A stretch of DNA of 64,000 nucleotides from Lewinellaceae bacterium (GCA_020636315.1 JACJYA010000003.1:434001-498000), one strand, 5' to 3'. Counted from the stretch's first letter, positions 46,987 to 55,886 are shown. Program-made: numbers and translations. The notes: generated by a model not told the origin, from the sequence alone.

Positions 46987-47050
46987 ATCCGCCTGCGCCA
47001 AGGCTTCGGCGGATGAGATGATCCGCCTTCGCTAAAGCTTCGGCGGATGA
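46987..47050. repeat. Two tandem 30-bp palindromic repeats
   Basis: Copies at 46987-47016 and 47021-47050 have the same plan, ATCCGCC near the left end and GGCGGATGA at the right, and each can fold as ATCCGCC/GGCGGAT. Related GC-rich inverted segments lie at 46916-46960 and around 46705-46730. They resemble REP-type elements. Confidence 0.7.
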
Positions 47051-47052
47051 AA

Positions 47053-47072
47053 CGGGATGTAGCTCAGCCCGG
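47053..47072 (+). repeat. Partial copy of tRNA-Pro 5' end
   Basis: Twenty bases identical to the 5' end of the intact tRNA-Pro (47237-47256: acceptor arm, start of D arm). The sequence then diverges. About 165 bases of unrelated DNA separate it from the intact gene. Confidence 0.8.
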
Positions 47073-47236
47073 CTCCGATTTTCTTAGCCCCTACTGAGGC
47101 CCCAATAGAAAATCGTGAGTCCTCGAAACGAAGCAAAATCATAGATTTTGGCCGTTTCGGGATTAGAGTGTTCAGCCCGATAACCAATTGACCAAAACAA
47201 GATAACCCGCCTTTGATAGTATTTTGGCGGTAAGCT

Positions 47237-47314
47237 CGGGATGTAGCTCAGCCCGGTTAGAGTGCACGTCTGGGGGGCGTGAGGCCGCCGGTTCGAATCC
47301 GGCCATCCCGACCA
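47237..47314 (+). tRNA. tRNA-Pro (anticodon GGG), CCA encoded
   Basis: Cloverleaf: acceptor CGGGATG/CATCCCG, D stem GCTC/GAGT, anticodon stem CACGT/GCGTG with loop CTGGGGG (anticodon GGG), T arm GCCGG-TTCGAAT-CCGGC, discriminator A and encoded CCA at 47312-47314. Followed by a terminator. Confidence 0.97.
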
Positions 47315-47318
47315 ACTG

Positions 47319-47348
47319 AAAGCCACTGTATTTCGCAGTGGCTTTTTT
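47319..47348 (+). terminator. Rho-independent terminator after tRNA-Pro
   Basis: Stem AAAGCCACTG (47319-47328) with CAGTGGCTTT (47336-47345) and a run of six Ts ending at 47348. Confidence 0.85.
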
Positions 47349-47359
47349 ATTGCCAGATT

Positions 47360-47506
47360 ATGAGCAAAGTAAGTTATACTACATACGTTCTGTTTTCCAA
47401 GTCTTGCAATAAAACCTATATCGGACAAACTCAGGACCTGGATAAAAGGCTTGAAAAACACAACAAGGGCTATGTGCGGTCCATCAAAAATTGTGGCCCT
47501 TTGTAG
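47360..47506 (+). pseudogene. Truncated GIY-YIG nuclease gene
   Basis: The ATG at 47360 opens a frame of 48 residues, MSKVSYTTYVLFSKSCNKTY then IGQTQDLDKRLEKHNKGYV and RSIKNCGPL-stop, which is the N-terminal half of a small GIY-YIG nuclease (TTYVL replacing the GIY strand, TYIGQT the YIG strand, conserved Arg of the DLDKRLEKHN helix). The C-terminal half with the catalytic Glu is missing. The fragment sits between the intact tRNA-Pro and a copy of its 3' end. Confidence 0.8.
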
Positions 47507-47541
47507 GTTTTGTTACCCCCACTTTACGGATCACCGAAGGT

Positions 47542-47556
47542 AATCCGGCCATCCCG
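47542..47556 (+). repeat. Partial copy of tRNA-Pro 3' end
   Basis: AATCCGGCCATCCCG equals 47296-47310 at the 3' end of tRNA-Pro. With the intact gene it brackets the truncated GIY-YIG fragment as a 15-bp direct repeat, an arrangement like attL/attR. Confidence 0.7.
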
Positions 47557-47595
47557 GCAATAACTGAAAAAAGACATGATACTTTGCAAAAAAAC

Positions 47596-48567
47596 TTATT
47601 CGTAAGACTCAACTAGATCTACACCAATAACCGGAGCATATACAAAAAGGTCCTCATTCCCTTCCTCTCCAAATGAAATTTCTGCATAGGAACCGCTGCC
47701 TTTTGCAGAAATTCTCAACTCCAGAATAAAATTCATAACAACGGGGTTGTTCCTGAAAAGGGTCAAATCAAAATTCCATTCCCGAGGGCCTATGAGGGCT
47801 TCATTTTGGAAAATGTTACTCCCTCCTTCCCACAAAATATAATCTGAAACTGGCATGTGGAAATTTCTCCTTTGCGTGATTTCCAGCATGGCCCGTGCAG
47901 AAACACCTGCTCTTTTGCAATCCCAGCCTCTACTGCTGGCATATACTTTATAGTCTCCATAATAGTAGAAATCCACATTAAAATTGTAAAGGCCGGTAAC
48001 CTCGGGAACATCCCACAGATATTCATAGATCAGATTAGCCCTATCTCCTAAGCCAACAGCAAGGCAGGTTTCGCCTACCCCGCCAATTCCCATTTCGATA
48101 TTATGCTTATCCCAATACTTCATGAACCACCGTGAAGGATTTCCTTGCTCTCCCTTCTTTCCCTTTAAAAAATCAGGGTTTGACACAACGATGTCTGAAC
48201 CTAAAAAATAAGGCTGAATGGATCCTGGCCGGTTAAAAATACGAGACCTGTAGGCCATCTGCCGGGCAACCTGATTTTTGTCCGGCATCATTTCTAAAAT
48301 GTGTTCTCTGGAAAAGTCCTCTAATTCTTTTCTTATCCGTTTATCTTCCTTCCCTATTTCTTTCATCAGTTTTGGATCCAGATTGAGCTGCTCCAAAAGC
48401 GCCTGCTCCATCTTAATCCGCTTCTCCATTAATTTTGCCTTCTTTTCCCAGTACTTTTTCTCCCACTCTATTTCTCCTTCCAGCCGATGCAGAAGGCTCT
48501 TTCGGATACCCCTCCACTCCTTTTCGAGTGAAGTCATGCCATCCTCCTCATAATTTTGCTTTTTCAT
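47596..48567 (-). CDS. Hypothetical protein with N-terminal coiled coil
   Basis: Protein of 323 residues. Residues about 12-95 are highly charged and helical (WRGIRKSLLHRLEGEIEWEK ... KKAKLMEKRIKMEQALLEQ), a likely coiled coil. The C-terminal two-thirds is aromatic- and glycine-rich with beta character (for example FNVDFYYYGDYKVYASSRGW). No signal peptide, no catalytic motif, and I do not recognise a family. Its GC content is clearly lower than that of nearby housekeeping genes, consistent with acquisition. It sits beside the recombined tRNA locus. Confidence 0.65.
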   Translation of the reverse strand: MKKQNYEEDGMTSLEKEWRGIRKSLLHRLEGEIEWEKKYWEKKAKLMEKRIKMEQALLEQLNLDPKLMKEIGKEDKRIRKELEDFSREHILEMMPDKNQVARQMAYRSRIFNRPGSIQPYFLGSDIVVSNPDFLKGKKGEQGNPSRWFMKYWDKHNIEMGIGGVGETCLAVGLGDRANLIYEYLWDVPEVTGLYNFNVDFYYYGDYKVYASSRGWDCKRAGVSARAMLEITQRRNFHMPVSDYILWEGGSNIFQNEALIGPREWNFDLTLFRNNPVVMNFILELRISAKGSGSYAEISFGEEGNEDLFVYAPVIGVDLVESYE

Positions 48568-49060
48568 AATGATTTTATTTTAGGGTTAATAATTGATCAA
48601 AAGAAAACAGCTGGAAGAGTAATAATATACTCCTTCCCTGATAGGAGTGTTCACCAAGGTAGTCTTTCGGTCTTGGAAGGATAGAAATTAGTTTTTCAGA
48701 GGGGACTTTGCTTCTACTTAAATTGCGATTGACGCAGTATTCAAATGCGAAAATGCCTCCCACACTTCCCTTTAGAAACGCAAAAAAGTTGAATGAAATA
48801 CGGTAAAAAGTCAATGACTTTCGTCAAGTCCGAAAACACTAACAATAACGTGAGGCCTGAGGTTAAGGCTGAGGTTGAGTCCGGAGAACGCCTGGGGAAT
48901 GGAATTTTTTATCCGTTTTGCTTCGCTGGCCAATCCTGGCTCCTCAAACTCAACCTTAGCCTCAACCTAAATCTGGTTTTTTTTGCTGGAAAAACAGGAT
49001 AACAAGACTTACAACCCAATTTGATTTTCAAAACCTGCCAATTAAGTTTTTGACAGGCTG
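48568..49060. other. Gap without gene; inverted repeat inside
   Basis: No supported gene. The segment holds an 18-of-20 inverted repeat (48860-48879 with 48949-48968) made of AGGTTGAG-type units. Short open frames here are low in complexity. Confidence 0.5.
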
Positions 49061-49556
49061 CGCAACATTAGCCCCATCCAACTGCACAACCTCTTTATTT
49101 CCTATTCCCGGAAGGATGAGCCCTTTGTAGAGTGTATGGAGGAAATATTTCTGGAAAAAGACATCCGCCTTTTGGCGGGATGTCCACCAGATGACGGCGG
49201 GCCCGGTAGAAAAGCAGATCGACCGGGCCATCCGGCTGAATCAAATGGTGCTACTGGTCCTGTCAGAGCATTCCGTAAAAAGCGACTGGGTAGAATACGA
49301 GGTATCCAAAGCCCGGGAGTTGGAAAAAAATCTAAACCACCACGTCATCTGCCCCATCGCCCTGGTTGACAGCTGGAAGGACGCCCCCTGGCCCAATGTC
49401 ATGATGAACCAGGTCAAAAAGTACAATATCCTAGATTTATCGAAGTGGGAGGATAACGGTACCTTCCAGGCGCAGTTGCAATACAATGAGAAACTATCCT
49501 ACACCCTGAAGATTAAGCCAAAATCCCGCCTTCATATCATTCTGAAAAAAAGGTGA
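49061..49556 (+). pseudogene. TIR-domain protein, frameshifted and without start codon
   Basis: Frame one (from 49061) reads RNISPIQLHNLFISYSRKDE then PFVECMEEIFLEKDIR, the first strand and helix of a TIR domain. A second frame continues AFWRDVHQMTAGPVEKQIDR, AIRLNQMVLLVLSEHSVKSD, WVEYEVSKARELEK, then ICPIALVDSWKDAPWPNVMM to the stop at 49556. The frames join near 49165-49169 with one extra base. There is an in-frame stop before 49061 and no start codon, so the gene is also truncated at its 5' end. TIR domains of this type occur in bacterial defence and signalling effectors. Confidence 0.72.
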
Positions 49557-49809
49557 CTTCCCTGTTTATCCTGGTCCTTTCCCCAAAAACGCTTTTTACA
49601 GCAGGCTTGCTGGTGTTTTTTACCGCTCGTAAATACGAAGCCGAAGCAATTGGCAAAGGTGGCATCAAAGCGAACAAAACAGGAAACCCGCCGGGAAAAG
49701 TGGCGAAGAAGCATCCCGAAAAATGGGCATCAAACCTCCAAGGATAGTGGATGCTGATCAATATAAAATGTAGTGAGATATAAATTCCTCTCCTTTAAAA
49801 ACCAGAACT

Positions 49810-50235
49810 ATGATAAACCTGAAATTATTCACCGCCTTTTTTCTGCTTACTTTCCTCTTGGGACAATCTGCCATAGCCCAGAAACAGAATAAGAATTCCT
49901 GGGTAGCCCCCAAATACGCCGACGACATCAAAAACCCCCTGAAGGATGATGCTGCAGCCACGATGATGGGTATGAAGACCTTCAAAAATATGTGCGCTAT
50001 TTGTCATGGCGACACCGGCAAAGGGAACGGTGTTGCCGGGGTGACCCTCCATCCAAAACCCGCCGACTTTTTAGCTATAAACGTAAAGGATGAAACCGAT
50101 GGGGCCATCTTCTGGAAGATGACTGAAGGAAATCCTCCCATGGCCTCCTACAAGACCTTGCTGACCGAAGAACAACGGTGGCAACTGGTCAACTATATCC
50201 GGAAACTGGAAAGAACTTATAAAGATAAAAAATAA
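49810..50235 (+). CDS. Periplasmic monohaem cytochrome c
   Basis: Secreted c-type cytochrome of 141 residues with signal peptide (LFTAFFLLTFLLGQSAIAQ). The haem site is CAICH in FKNMCAICHGDTGKGNGVAG, and the second axial ligand is probably Met in NPPMASYKTLL, with the C-terminal helix WQLVNYIRKLERT. It is the first of three co-oriented genes (cytochrome, porin, cytochrome); four bases separate it from the porin. Confidence 0.9.
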   Translation: MINLKLFTAFFLLTFLLGQSAIAQKQNKNSWVAPKYADDIKNPLKDDAAATMMGMKTFKNMCAICHGDTGKGNGVAGVTLHPKPADFLAINVKDETDGAIFWKMTEGNPPMASYKTLLTEEQRWQLVNYIRKLERTYKDKK

Positions 50236-50239
50236 TGAC

Positions 50240-51433
50240 ATGAAAAGTGTGATTATTACCCTGGCGATCGGCATGGCAAGCCTGAACCTGGCAAACGCCC
50301 AAAACACTACTGTCCCGGCTGAAGCCCCCAATGACCCGAAAGAGGGCGCCACCAAGTTCTTACTGGCCGGCAAAGCGCAATTATCATGGACTAATACAAA
50401 GATGGAGGGAAGCCCCTCTTCGAATACTTTCTTTCCTGATGCCTTCATGCTGCTACCATTGGTAAAGCTGAACGACAAGTTTTTTCTGGACGCCCAGGTA
50501 GAAGTTGATGTTGACCCTTCCCCAGGTGGGTCAACAGCTATTGACCTGGTTGAAATGATCGCCTATTACCGGCTCCTGCCGGAAGTGTCTGTATTCTTTG
50601 GGAATTTTAGCCCCAAATACGGCTTGTACAGTGGCGTACTGGATGATTTCACCAACCGGTTTTGTACCGATCCCATTGGATTGGCAAGAGGGCCGAGTAC
50701 ACAAACCGGGATCGGCCTGCAGGGCGGTATTCAGGCAGGATATTCCAAATTAAACTACCAGATATACCTTTCCAGCGGCCCCCAGCTTACGGTGGATAAT
50801 ACGCCCCCCGGAAACGACAACCTTACCGGACAGTTGACCTATGATAACTACACAGATAACAATAACAACAAAGCGATTGGCGGTTCTATTGGGTTTCTGC
50901 CTTTTTCCAATTCTTCGCTTCAATTGGACCTGTCGGGGCAATATGCAGCCAAAACAGGCGATGCCGGCACTGATTTTGAAAATATTGGCAGCTTCTCCTG
51001 GGCGGCAGACCTGAACTATTACCATGTTTTCAATCCCATTACATTAAGGGTTCTGGCAGAGTATAATTATACCACAACGGATAATTTTGATTACGTTTTC
51101 ACCGACTCAATAAGTACAAAGGCCCTCCCTGGCTTTAAAAATGAATTCAGTGGATGGTATGCCGGGGTTACGGTGCGCCCTACCGGGGCACAAAGCGGTT
51201 TCCTCAGCAATCTGGAATTAGCGGGCCGCATTGGAGCGTATGCGCCTCCAAAGTATAAAAATGCTTCACTTACCGATGCCCCGTGGGGTGAGAATGCCGA
51301 AACGCAAACTACGGCCTGCCTCACTTACTGGTTCACCTGGAAAACACCGCTGAACTTTGTGTATGACGTGCTTAAGCAAACGGACGGGCTCACCGTTAAA
51401 ACCGTTCAGGCCCGGCTGATCTACTTCTTTTAA
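50240..51433 (+). CDS. Outer-membrane porin-like protein
   Basis: Protein of 397 residues with signal peptide (AIGMASLNLANAQ) and a mature part of alternating hydrophobic/aromatic strands ending in aromatic residues (ARLIYFF), typical of a porin-type outer-membrane beta-barrel. Segments such as FFLDAQVEVDVDPSPGG, VSVFFGNFSPKYGLYSGVLD and WYAGVTVRP resemble phosphate-selective-porin-like barrels of Bacteroidota. It lies between two cytochrome c genes and is probably transcribed with them. What passes through it is unknown. Confidence 0.8.
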   Translation: MKSVIITLAIGMASLNLANAQNTTVPAEAPNDPKEGATKFLLAGKAQLSWTNTKMEGSPSSNTFFPDAFMLLPLVKLNDKFFLDAQVEVDVDPSPGGSTAIDLVEMIAYYRLLPEVSVFFGNFSPKYGLYSGVLDDFTNRFCTDPIGLARGPSTQTGIGLQGGIQAGYSKLNYQIYLSSGPQLTVDNTPPGNDNLTGQLTYDNYTDNNNNKAIGGSIGFLPFSNSSLQLDLSGQYAAKTGDAGTDFENIGSFSWAADLNYYHVFNPITLRVLAEYNYTTTDNFDYVFTDSISTKALPGFKNEFSGWYAGVTVRPTGAQSGFLSNLELAGRIGAYAPPKYKNASLTDAPWGENAETQTTACLTYWFTWKTPLNFVYDVLKQTDGLTVKTVQARLIYFF

Positions 51434-51458
51434 AACCCAATAATCAAAATATGTAGAA

Positions 51459-51740
51459 ATGAAAAAAATAAACCGCATCACCGCCATTTCTGCCACAATT
51501 ATAGGTTTTATTCTTATCGCCCCTGCCATAATTAGTGGTTGTAAAACGCCGGATGCCATAGCAAATAAATCGGGGGCACAATTATGGGCAGAGAACTGCA
51601 GCCGTTGTCACAATACTCCTGACCCTACCATTTACAGCGACAGCCAGTGGGATGCCGCTACCGAACACATGCGCCAGAAAGCCATCCTGACCGATCTCGA
51701 GATTACCAAGATCAGGATTTTTTTGAAGTCGGCGAATTAA
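51459..51740 (+). CDS. Small monohaem cytochrome c lipoprotein
   Basis: Protein of 93 residues with a lipoprotein signal (FILIAPAIISGC) and one haem site CSRCH in AENCSRCHNTPDP. A Met in TEHMRQKA is a likely axial ligand. It follows the porin by 25 bases. After it lies a 268-base gap in which no gene is seen. Confidence 0.85.
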   Translation: MKKINRITAISATIIGFILIAPAIISGCKTPDAIANKSGAQLWAENCSRCHNTPDPTIYSDSQWDAATEHMRQKAILTDLEITKIRIFLKSAN

Positions 51741-52008
51741 TTACCGGAAGAAGGTATTGAATTTTTTTAAAATGTGGACTCCGGAAGCGCTGGACCCTGC
51801 GAATTACGCGGACAAGTAGCCTGTTTGGATGCAGCCTGTAATTTCTGCATATTTGTAAGAAGCTTTTTTGTAACAATTCAGCTTCTCCCCAGATTAATTA
51901 ATAGGATAGCAAAGCTGTGAAGGAATACCTCCGAACCTTTTTGGCTTGTCAGGTACTATCTAATGGAAAACCAACCTTCCATTTTCATTCACCCCAAAAC
52001 CCAAAACC

Positions 52009-55005
52009 ATGTCTCACGCAACCGGTTCTTTTATTTCCCTGGAAGGTTCTCCTATTAATATTGGCCCTGTTTACGGTGCACCCAATAATGTAAATTTCGG
52101 CCATACCCCACCACCTGCCGGGGCTGGCCCTACAAGGTTTGTCATTTTACATTTTGAAAATGCGGTCTTCCCGGGCGCCAGCCGCCTCGAAGTAAGCCTC
52201 GGCTATCCCACCGGGGAGATTGATGTCTTCGATGCCTCCAGCGGTTCAACATTCTGGACGCGCCCGGTCAATGTGAGCAGTTTACCAGGTAATAATATTC
52301 CCATCTCTTTTATTCCGGACGGGGCTGGCGGAGGTGTTCAGGTTACAGGGTATGGCCGCGGTGAACGCCATGAGGAGGATATACCCGGTGGCATTCACGA
52401 CAGCTTTTCCAACTGCGACCCCTTTTTTGTTAGCGGCAGTTACACCGAACCGGATTACGACCCGTTTTGGCTCTGCCACCTGCCTCCGCATTGGGATAAT
52501 GTTGCGGCACTGCCCAACGGAGATATCCGAAAATCAGTGGCCCGAAGCGTAGGTATGCTGGTAGCGGTGCACGGCAGCCATGTTTCCACCTGTTCGGCAA
52601 CGCTGATCGGCAACGACCTCGTGATATCGGCGGCCCACTGCATTGACCATGAGGATGATATCGCTTCCATGTCTGTTATTTTCAATTACCAGACGGAAGC
52701 AGACGGCTCGGTGTCCGGAAGTTACCAGCCGGTATTTCACAAAGTCATCGAACTGATGAACCACGGCCCGTTGGGGAATTCCAGCACGACCGACTACATG
52801 GTAGTGAGGATAGCGACCCCTCCCGGAGGGCTTGGCATTTCTCCTGTCCCCATTCGCAACTCCCGCCCGGCGGTGGGCGAACAGGTATTCGGCATCCATC
52901 ATCCCAACGGGGCGGTCAAAAAGGTGTCTCCATCTATTGCCGACGGCTTTGCGCAGGTGGCGTCTCATGCAGCCCCCGGAAATAACCTGACAAATACGAA
53001 CCATATCCCCACCCAGTTTGATGTTTCTGGCGGAACGTCTGGTTCCGGGCTCTTCGACATGGCCGGGCGTTTTGTCGGCGTGCTTTCTGCTGGGCAGGGA
53101 GGCCCATTTGCCCCTGGCGCCTACCAAAATTCAACTTGCTTCATCGGCTATGCACCTTCTGATGCGATCCTTGACGATATTGCAGGAGATACGGTTCCTT
53201 CTGTTGCCCGTGATGTCATGCTGGTTTTCGACCGGTCGGGTAGCATGTCACAGGTGATGAGTACGGGCCTGTCCAAATTACAGGAAGCCAAAAATGCGGC
53301 GGCTTTGTTCATCCAGCTTGCCCGTACGGAGGGTGGGGACCAGATCGGGCTTGTAACTTTTAGTTCTACTGCCGGCTCAGCTTTCAACCTGGCGGATGTG
53401 AACCTCGGAAATAAGAACACCCTGATCGGGGCAGTTCCTCCCTATTCAGCCGGGATTGTGGGGGGGATCTCGGCCGGCGGTAGCACCAGCATCGGAGCGG
53501 GCCTTGCTTTGGCCAGGAACCAGATGAACCTCCATGGCGCTGCCGGTAACAGGCGGACCATTTTCCTGCTGACAGATGGCCTGCAAAATACGAACCCGAT
53601 GGTTGAGGTGGTGGAAGGCTCTCTGATCAATACCGATATCTTCGCCGTGGGCTATGGTTCCGAAGCGGGGCTAAACGGGGCTCTGCTCACCGAATTGGCA
53701 GAGAACCACAACGGCCTTTACATGAGGGCGGGCAGCGGCTTGAGCCTGCTGAAATTCTTCGCCCTGACATTCGGCAATATCTTTGAAGCCGGCACGCTGA
53801 ACGATCCCGAATACGTCCTCCCTGCGGATCAGAACCATGCCGAACCGATCACCTTTGGGGTATGTGAAGAAACCTCCATTACCATCATCCTGGGCTGGGA
53901 AAGCCCATCGACTCCCCTTAATTTCCGGATACAGACACCGGCCGGAACATTCCTGCCTTTACAAGGCCATGGTATAGCATCCTCAGCCGGCCAAACCTGG
54001 CGCTTTGTAAGGGCCTCTTTACCTTTCAATGGCGAGCAAAACGGGAATTGGAAGGTGTTCGTTGACCGCGTCCCGGCAGGAGGGGAATTTCCGCCGCCTC
54101 CCCAGGATGTATCTTATTTCGTAAATGTGCTGGCGAAGGATGGGCCTGTCATCGCTCTCCAAAACCGCCGCCGAAGGTATTATACAGGCGAGCCCTACAA
54201 TCCGATAGTGGCCGTCGCCACGGCGAAAGGATTCAAAGCCCCTAATGCAAGTGTGCGGGTGACGGTGAAAAAACCCACCGAGGGCACGGGGAATATTTTA
54301 TCCAGCGCCGGATTTGAAAACGACATCGAAGATATTGACGGTGATATAATACCGGCCCGCGCTGTTGCTTTGAAAAGGCTGGAATCCAGCCTGGAAGGCC
54401 AGCCGCTGATAACCTACGAGCAGGAAACTTTTGAACTTTTCGATGACGGAAGCCAGAATGACGGAGCTATGGAACCTGACGGCATCTTCGGCAGGATATT
54501 GCCTGATTTGTTCCGCAAGGAGGGGCATTATACGTTCCGGGCGGTCGCAGCTTACGGGATTGGCTGTCAGGGCACAAGGGAGATCACCTGGTCCGTACAC
54601 GTTGAGCCGGGCATCGACAGTGCACAGACCGACATCCGGATAGAACCTCTGGAAACCTTGCCCGGCGGCAACCTGAAAGTCCGGATAATCCTGACTCCCA
54701 AAGACAAGTTCGGCAACAAAGTAGGCCCCGGAAGAGTGGAAATGATCAACCTGGCTGGGGTTGAGGGAACAGTGGTTATCAGCGGAGTAGTAAAGGACAG
54801 AGGCGACGGCACCTACGAGGCCATCGCTACCTACGACCCAGCTTCCGGCCAAAAACCCGGCGTGGCCATCAACCAGCCTGGCCGCGAGCCGGCCACGATC
54901 ATTTTGCCAACTCCCTATGATCCGGGGAAAGGCCTGCCATCCTGGTTGCTTTGGTTGTTGCTCTTTATCATACTACTGCTTTTGATCCTTTTGATCATTA
55001 CCTGA
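52009..55005 (+). CDS. Trypsin-like protease and VWA protein with C-terminal membrane anchor
   Basis: Protein of 998 residues. An N-terminal beta-rich section (1-170) precedes a chymotrypsin-fold protease: His210 in ISAAHCID, Asp262 in STTDYMVVRI and Ser344 in GGTSGSG form a plausible triad. A VWA domain follows (about 402-590) with the metal-site DRSGSMS at 408 and FLLTDGLQN. Residues 600-970 form several Ig-like beta domains, and the chain ends in a membrane helix (about 974-995) with almost no tail. No N-terminal signal peptide is present and an in-frame stop precedes the ATG, so the start is firm. How it reaches the membrane and which side it faces is unclear. Function unknown. Confidence 0.8.
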   Translation: MSHATGSFISLEGSPINIGPVYGAPNNVNFGHTPPPAGAGPTRFVILHFENAVFPGASRLEVSLGYPTGEIDVFDASSGSTFWTRPVNVSSLPGNNIPISFIPDGAGGGVQVTGYGRGERHEEDIPGGIHDSFSNCDPFFVSGSYTEPDYDPFWLCHLPPHWDNVAALPNGDIRKSVARSVGMLVAVHGSHVSTCSATLIGNDLVISAAHCIDHEDDIASMSVIFNYQTEADGSVSGSYQPVFHKVIELMNHGPLGNSSTTDYMVVRIATPPGGLGISPVPIRNSRPAVGEQVFGIHHPNGAVKKVSPSIADGFAQVASHAAPGNNLTNTNHIPTQFDVSGGTSGSGLFDMAGRFVGVLSAGQGGPFAPGAYQNSTCFIGYAPSDAILDDIAGDTVPSVARDVMLVFDRSGSMSQVMSTGLSKLQEAKNAAALFIQLARTEGGDQIGLVTFSSTAGSAFNLADVNLGNKNTLIGAVPPYSAGIVGGISAGGSTSIGAGLALARNQMNLHGAAGNRRTIFLLTDGLQNTNPMVEVVEGSLINTDIFAVGYGSEAGLNGALLTELAENHNGLYMRAGSGLSLLKFFALTFGNIFEAGTLNDPEYVLPADQNHAEPITFGVCEETSITIILGWESPSTPLNFRIQTPAGTFLPLQGHGIASSAGQTWRFVRASLPFNGEQNGNWKVFVDRVPAGGEFPPPPQDVSYFVNVLAKDGPVIALQNRRRRYYTGEPYNPIVAVATAKGFKAPNASVRVTVKKPTEGTGNILSSAGFENDIEDIDGDIIPARAVALKRLESSLEGQPLITYEQETFELFDDGSQNDGAMEPDGIFGRILPDLFRKEGHYTFRAVAAYGIGCQGTREITWSVHVEPGIDSAQTDIRIEPLETLPGGNLKVRIILTPKDKFGNKVGPGRVEMINLAGVEGTVVISGVVKDRGDGTYEAIATYDPASGQKPGVAINQPGREPATIILPTPYDPGKGLPSWLLWLLLFIILLLLILLIIT

Positions 55006-55118
55006 CTCTATTCGGGAACTGGGATGGCTGTGGTTTGTAAGCTCAGAGGTTAGAGGCATAACTTCAAACGGAAAAGCCCTATCTTCTGGACGGCCTGGCT
55101 ACAGCCTTGCCTCAGCCA

Positions 55119-55886
55119 TCACCGGCCCATCCATCCCCCGTCCACGACCATAACGGTTCCGGTCATGTAATCGGAGGCTGAGGAAGACAGAAAAACGATA
55201 GGCCCTTTAAAATCATCCGGCTGCCCCCACCGGCCGGCCGGTATCCTGGCGAGGATGGAACTGCTCCGTTCCGGGTCATTCCTCAGAGCCTCGGTATTGT
55301 CGGTGGAGATGTAGCCGGGCGCGATGGCGTTCACCTGCACGCCCTTTGATGCCCATTCGTTGGAGAAGGCCATGGTGAGCTGGCCGATGGCGCCTTTAGA
55401 GGCGGCATACCCGGGCACGGTTATTCCGCCCTGGAAGGTAAGAAGGGAGGCGGTGAAGATGACCTTGCCGCTTCCCCGGGCGATCATGTCTCTTCCGATC
55501 TCCCGGGTGAGGATGAACTGGGCATTCTGGTTGACTTCAATGACCTTATCCCAGTATTCGTCCGAGTGTTCGGCGGCGGGCTTTCGCAGGATGGTGCCGG
55601 CATTGTTCACCAGGATATCGGGAGAGGAATGCTCCGATTTGACCGCAGCGATGAAATCATACAGGGATTTCCGGTTACTAAAGTCGCACCGGTAAGCTGT
55701 GAATTTTCTGCCCAGTGCCGTCACGGCTTTTTCAATATCCGAGCCATGCAGTTCCAGAGATGCCGAAACGCCGATGATATCGGCGCCGGCTTCGGCCAAA
55801 GCCTCGGCCATGGCAAAGCCGATGCCGCGCTTGCATCCGGTTACCAAAGCTGTTTTTCCGTCAAGTTTGAATTTTTCGAGAACCAT
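55119..55886 (-). CDS. kduD: 2-dehydro-3-deoxy-D-gluconate 5-dehydrogenase (KduD-like)
   Basis: SDR enzyme of 255 residues from the Met at 55886 (MVLEKFKLDGKTALVTGCKR). Cofactor motif TGCKRGIGFAMA, NNAGTI near 90, catalytic Tyr-Lys in YAASKGA. The segment STDNTEALRNDPERSSSILA, then RIPAGRWGQPDDFKG, is characteristic of KduD, which with KduI converts unsaturated uronate from pectin or alginate breakdown to 2-keto-3-deoxygluconate. The kduI gene lies upstream on the same strand, 308 bases away, in a gap with no gene. Confidence 0.85.
   Translation of the reverse strand: MVLEKFKLDGKTALVTGCKRGIGFAMAEALAEAGADIIGVSASLELHGSDIEKAVTALGRKFTAYRCDFSNRKSLYDFIAAVKSEHSSPDILVNNAGTILRKPAAEHSDEYWDKVIEVNQNAQFILTREIGRDMIARGSGKVIFTASLLTFQGGITVPGYAASKGAIGQLTMAFSNEWASKGVQVNAIAPGYISTDNTEALRNDPERSSSILARIPAGRWGQPDDFKGPIVFLSSSASDYMTGTVMVVDGGWMGR

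Noticed and set aside
46732..47001. Minus-strand open frame over tRNA-Val
   Set aside because: It is the reverse complement of the tRNA and its repeats (reads GGFEPPTSCL), a well-known kind of false protein.
47084..47461. Minus-strand open frame over tRNA-Pro
   Set aside because: It contains the false-protein signature GWPDSNRRPHAPQTC produced by reading a tRNA-Pro gene backwards.
49553..49747. 64-codon plus-strand frame after the TIR remnant
   Set aside because: No recognisable family, no upstream ribosome-binding site, and competing frames on the other strand are equally long.
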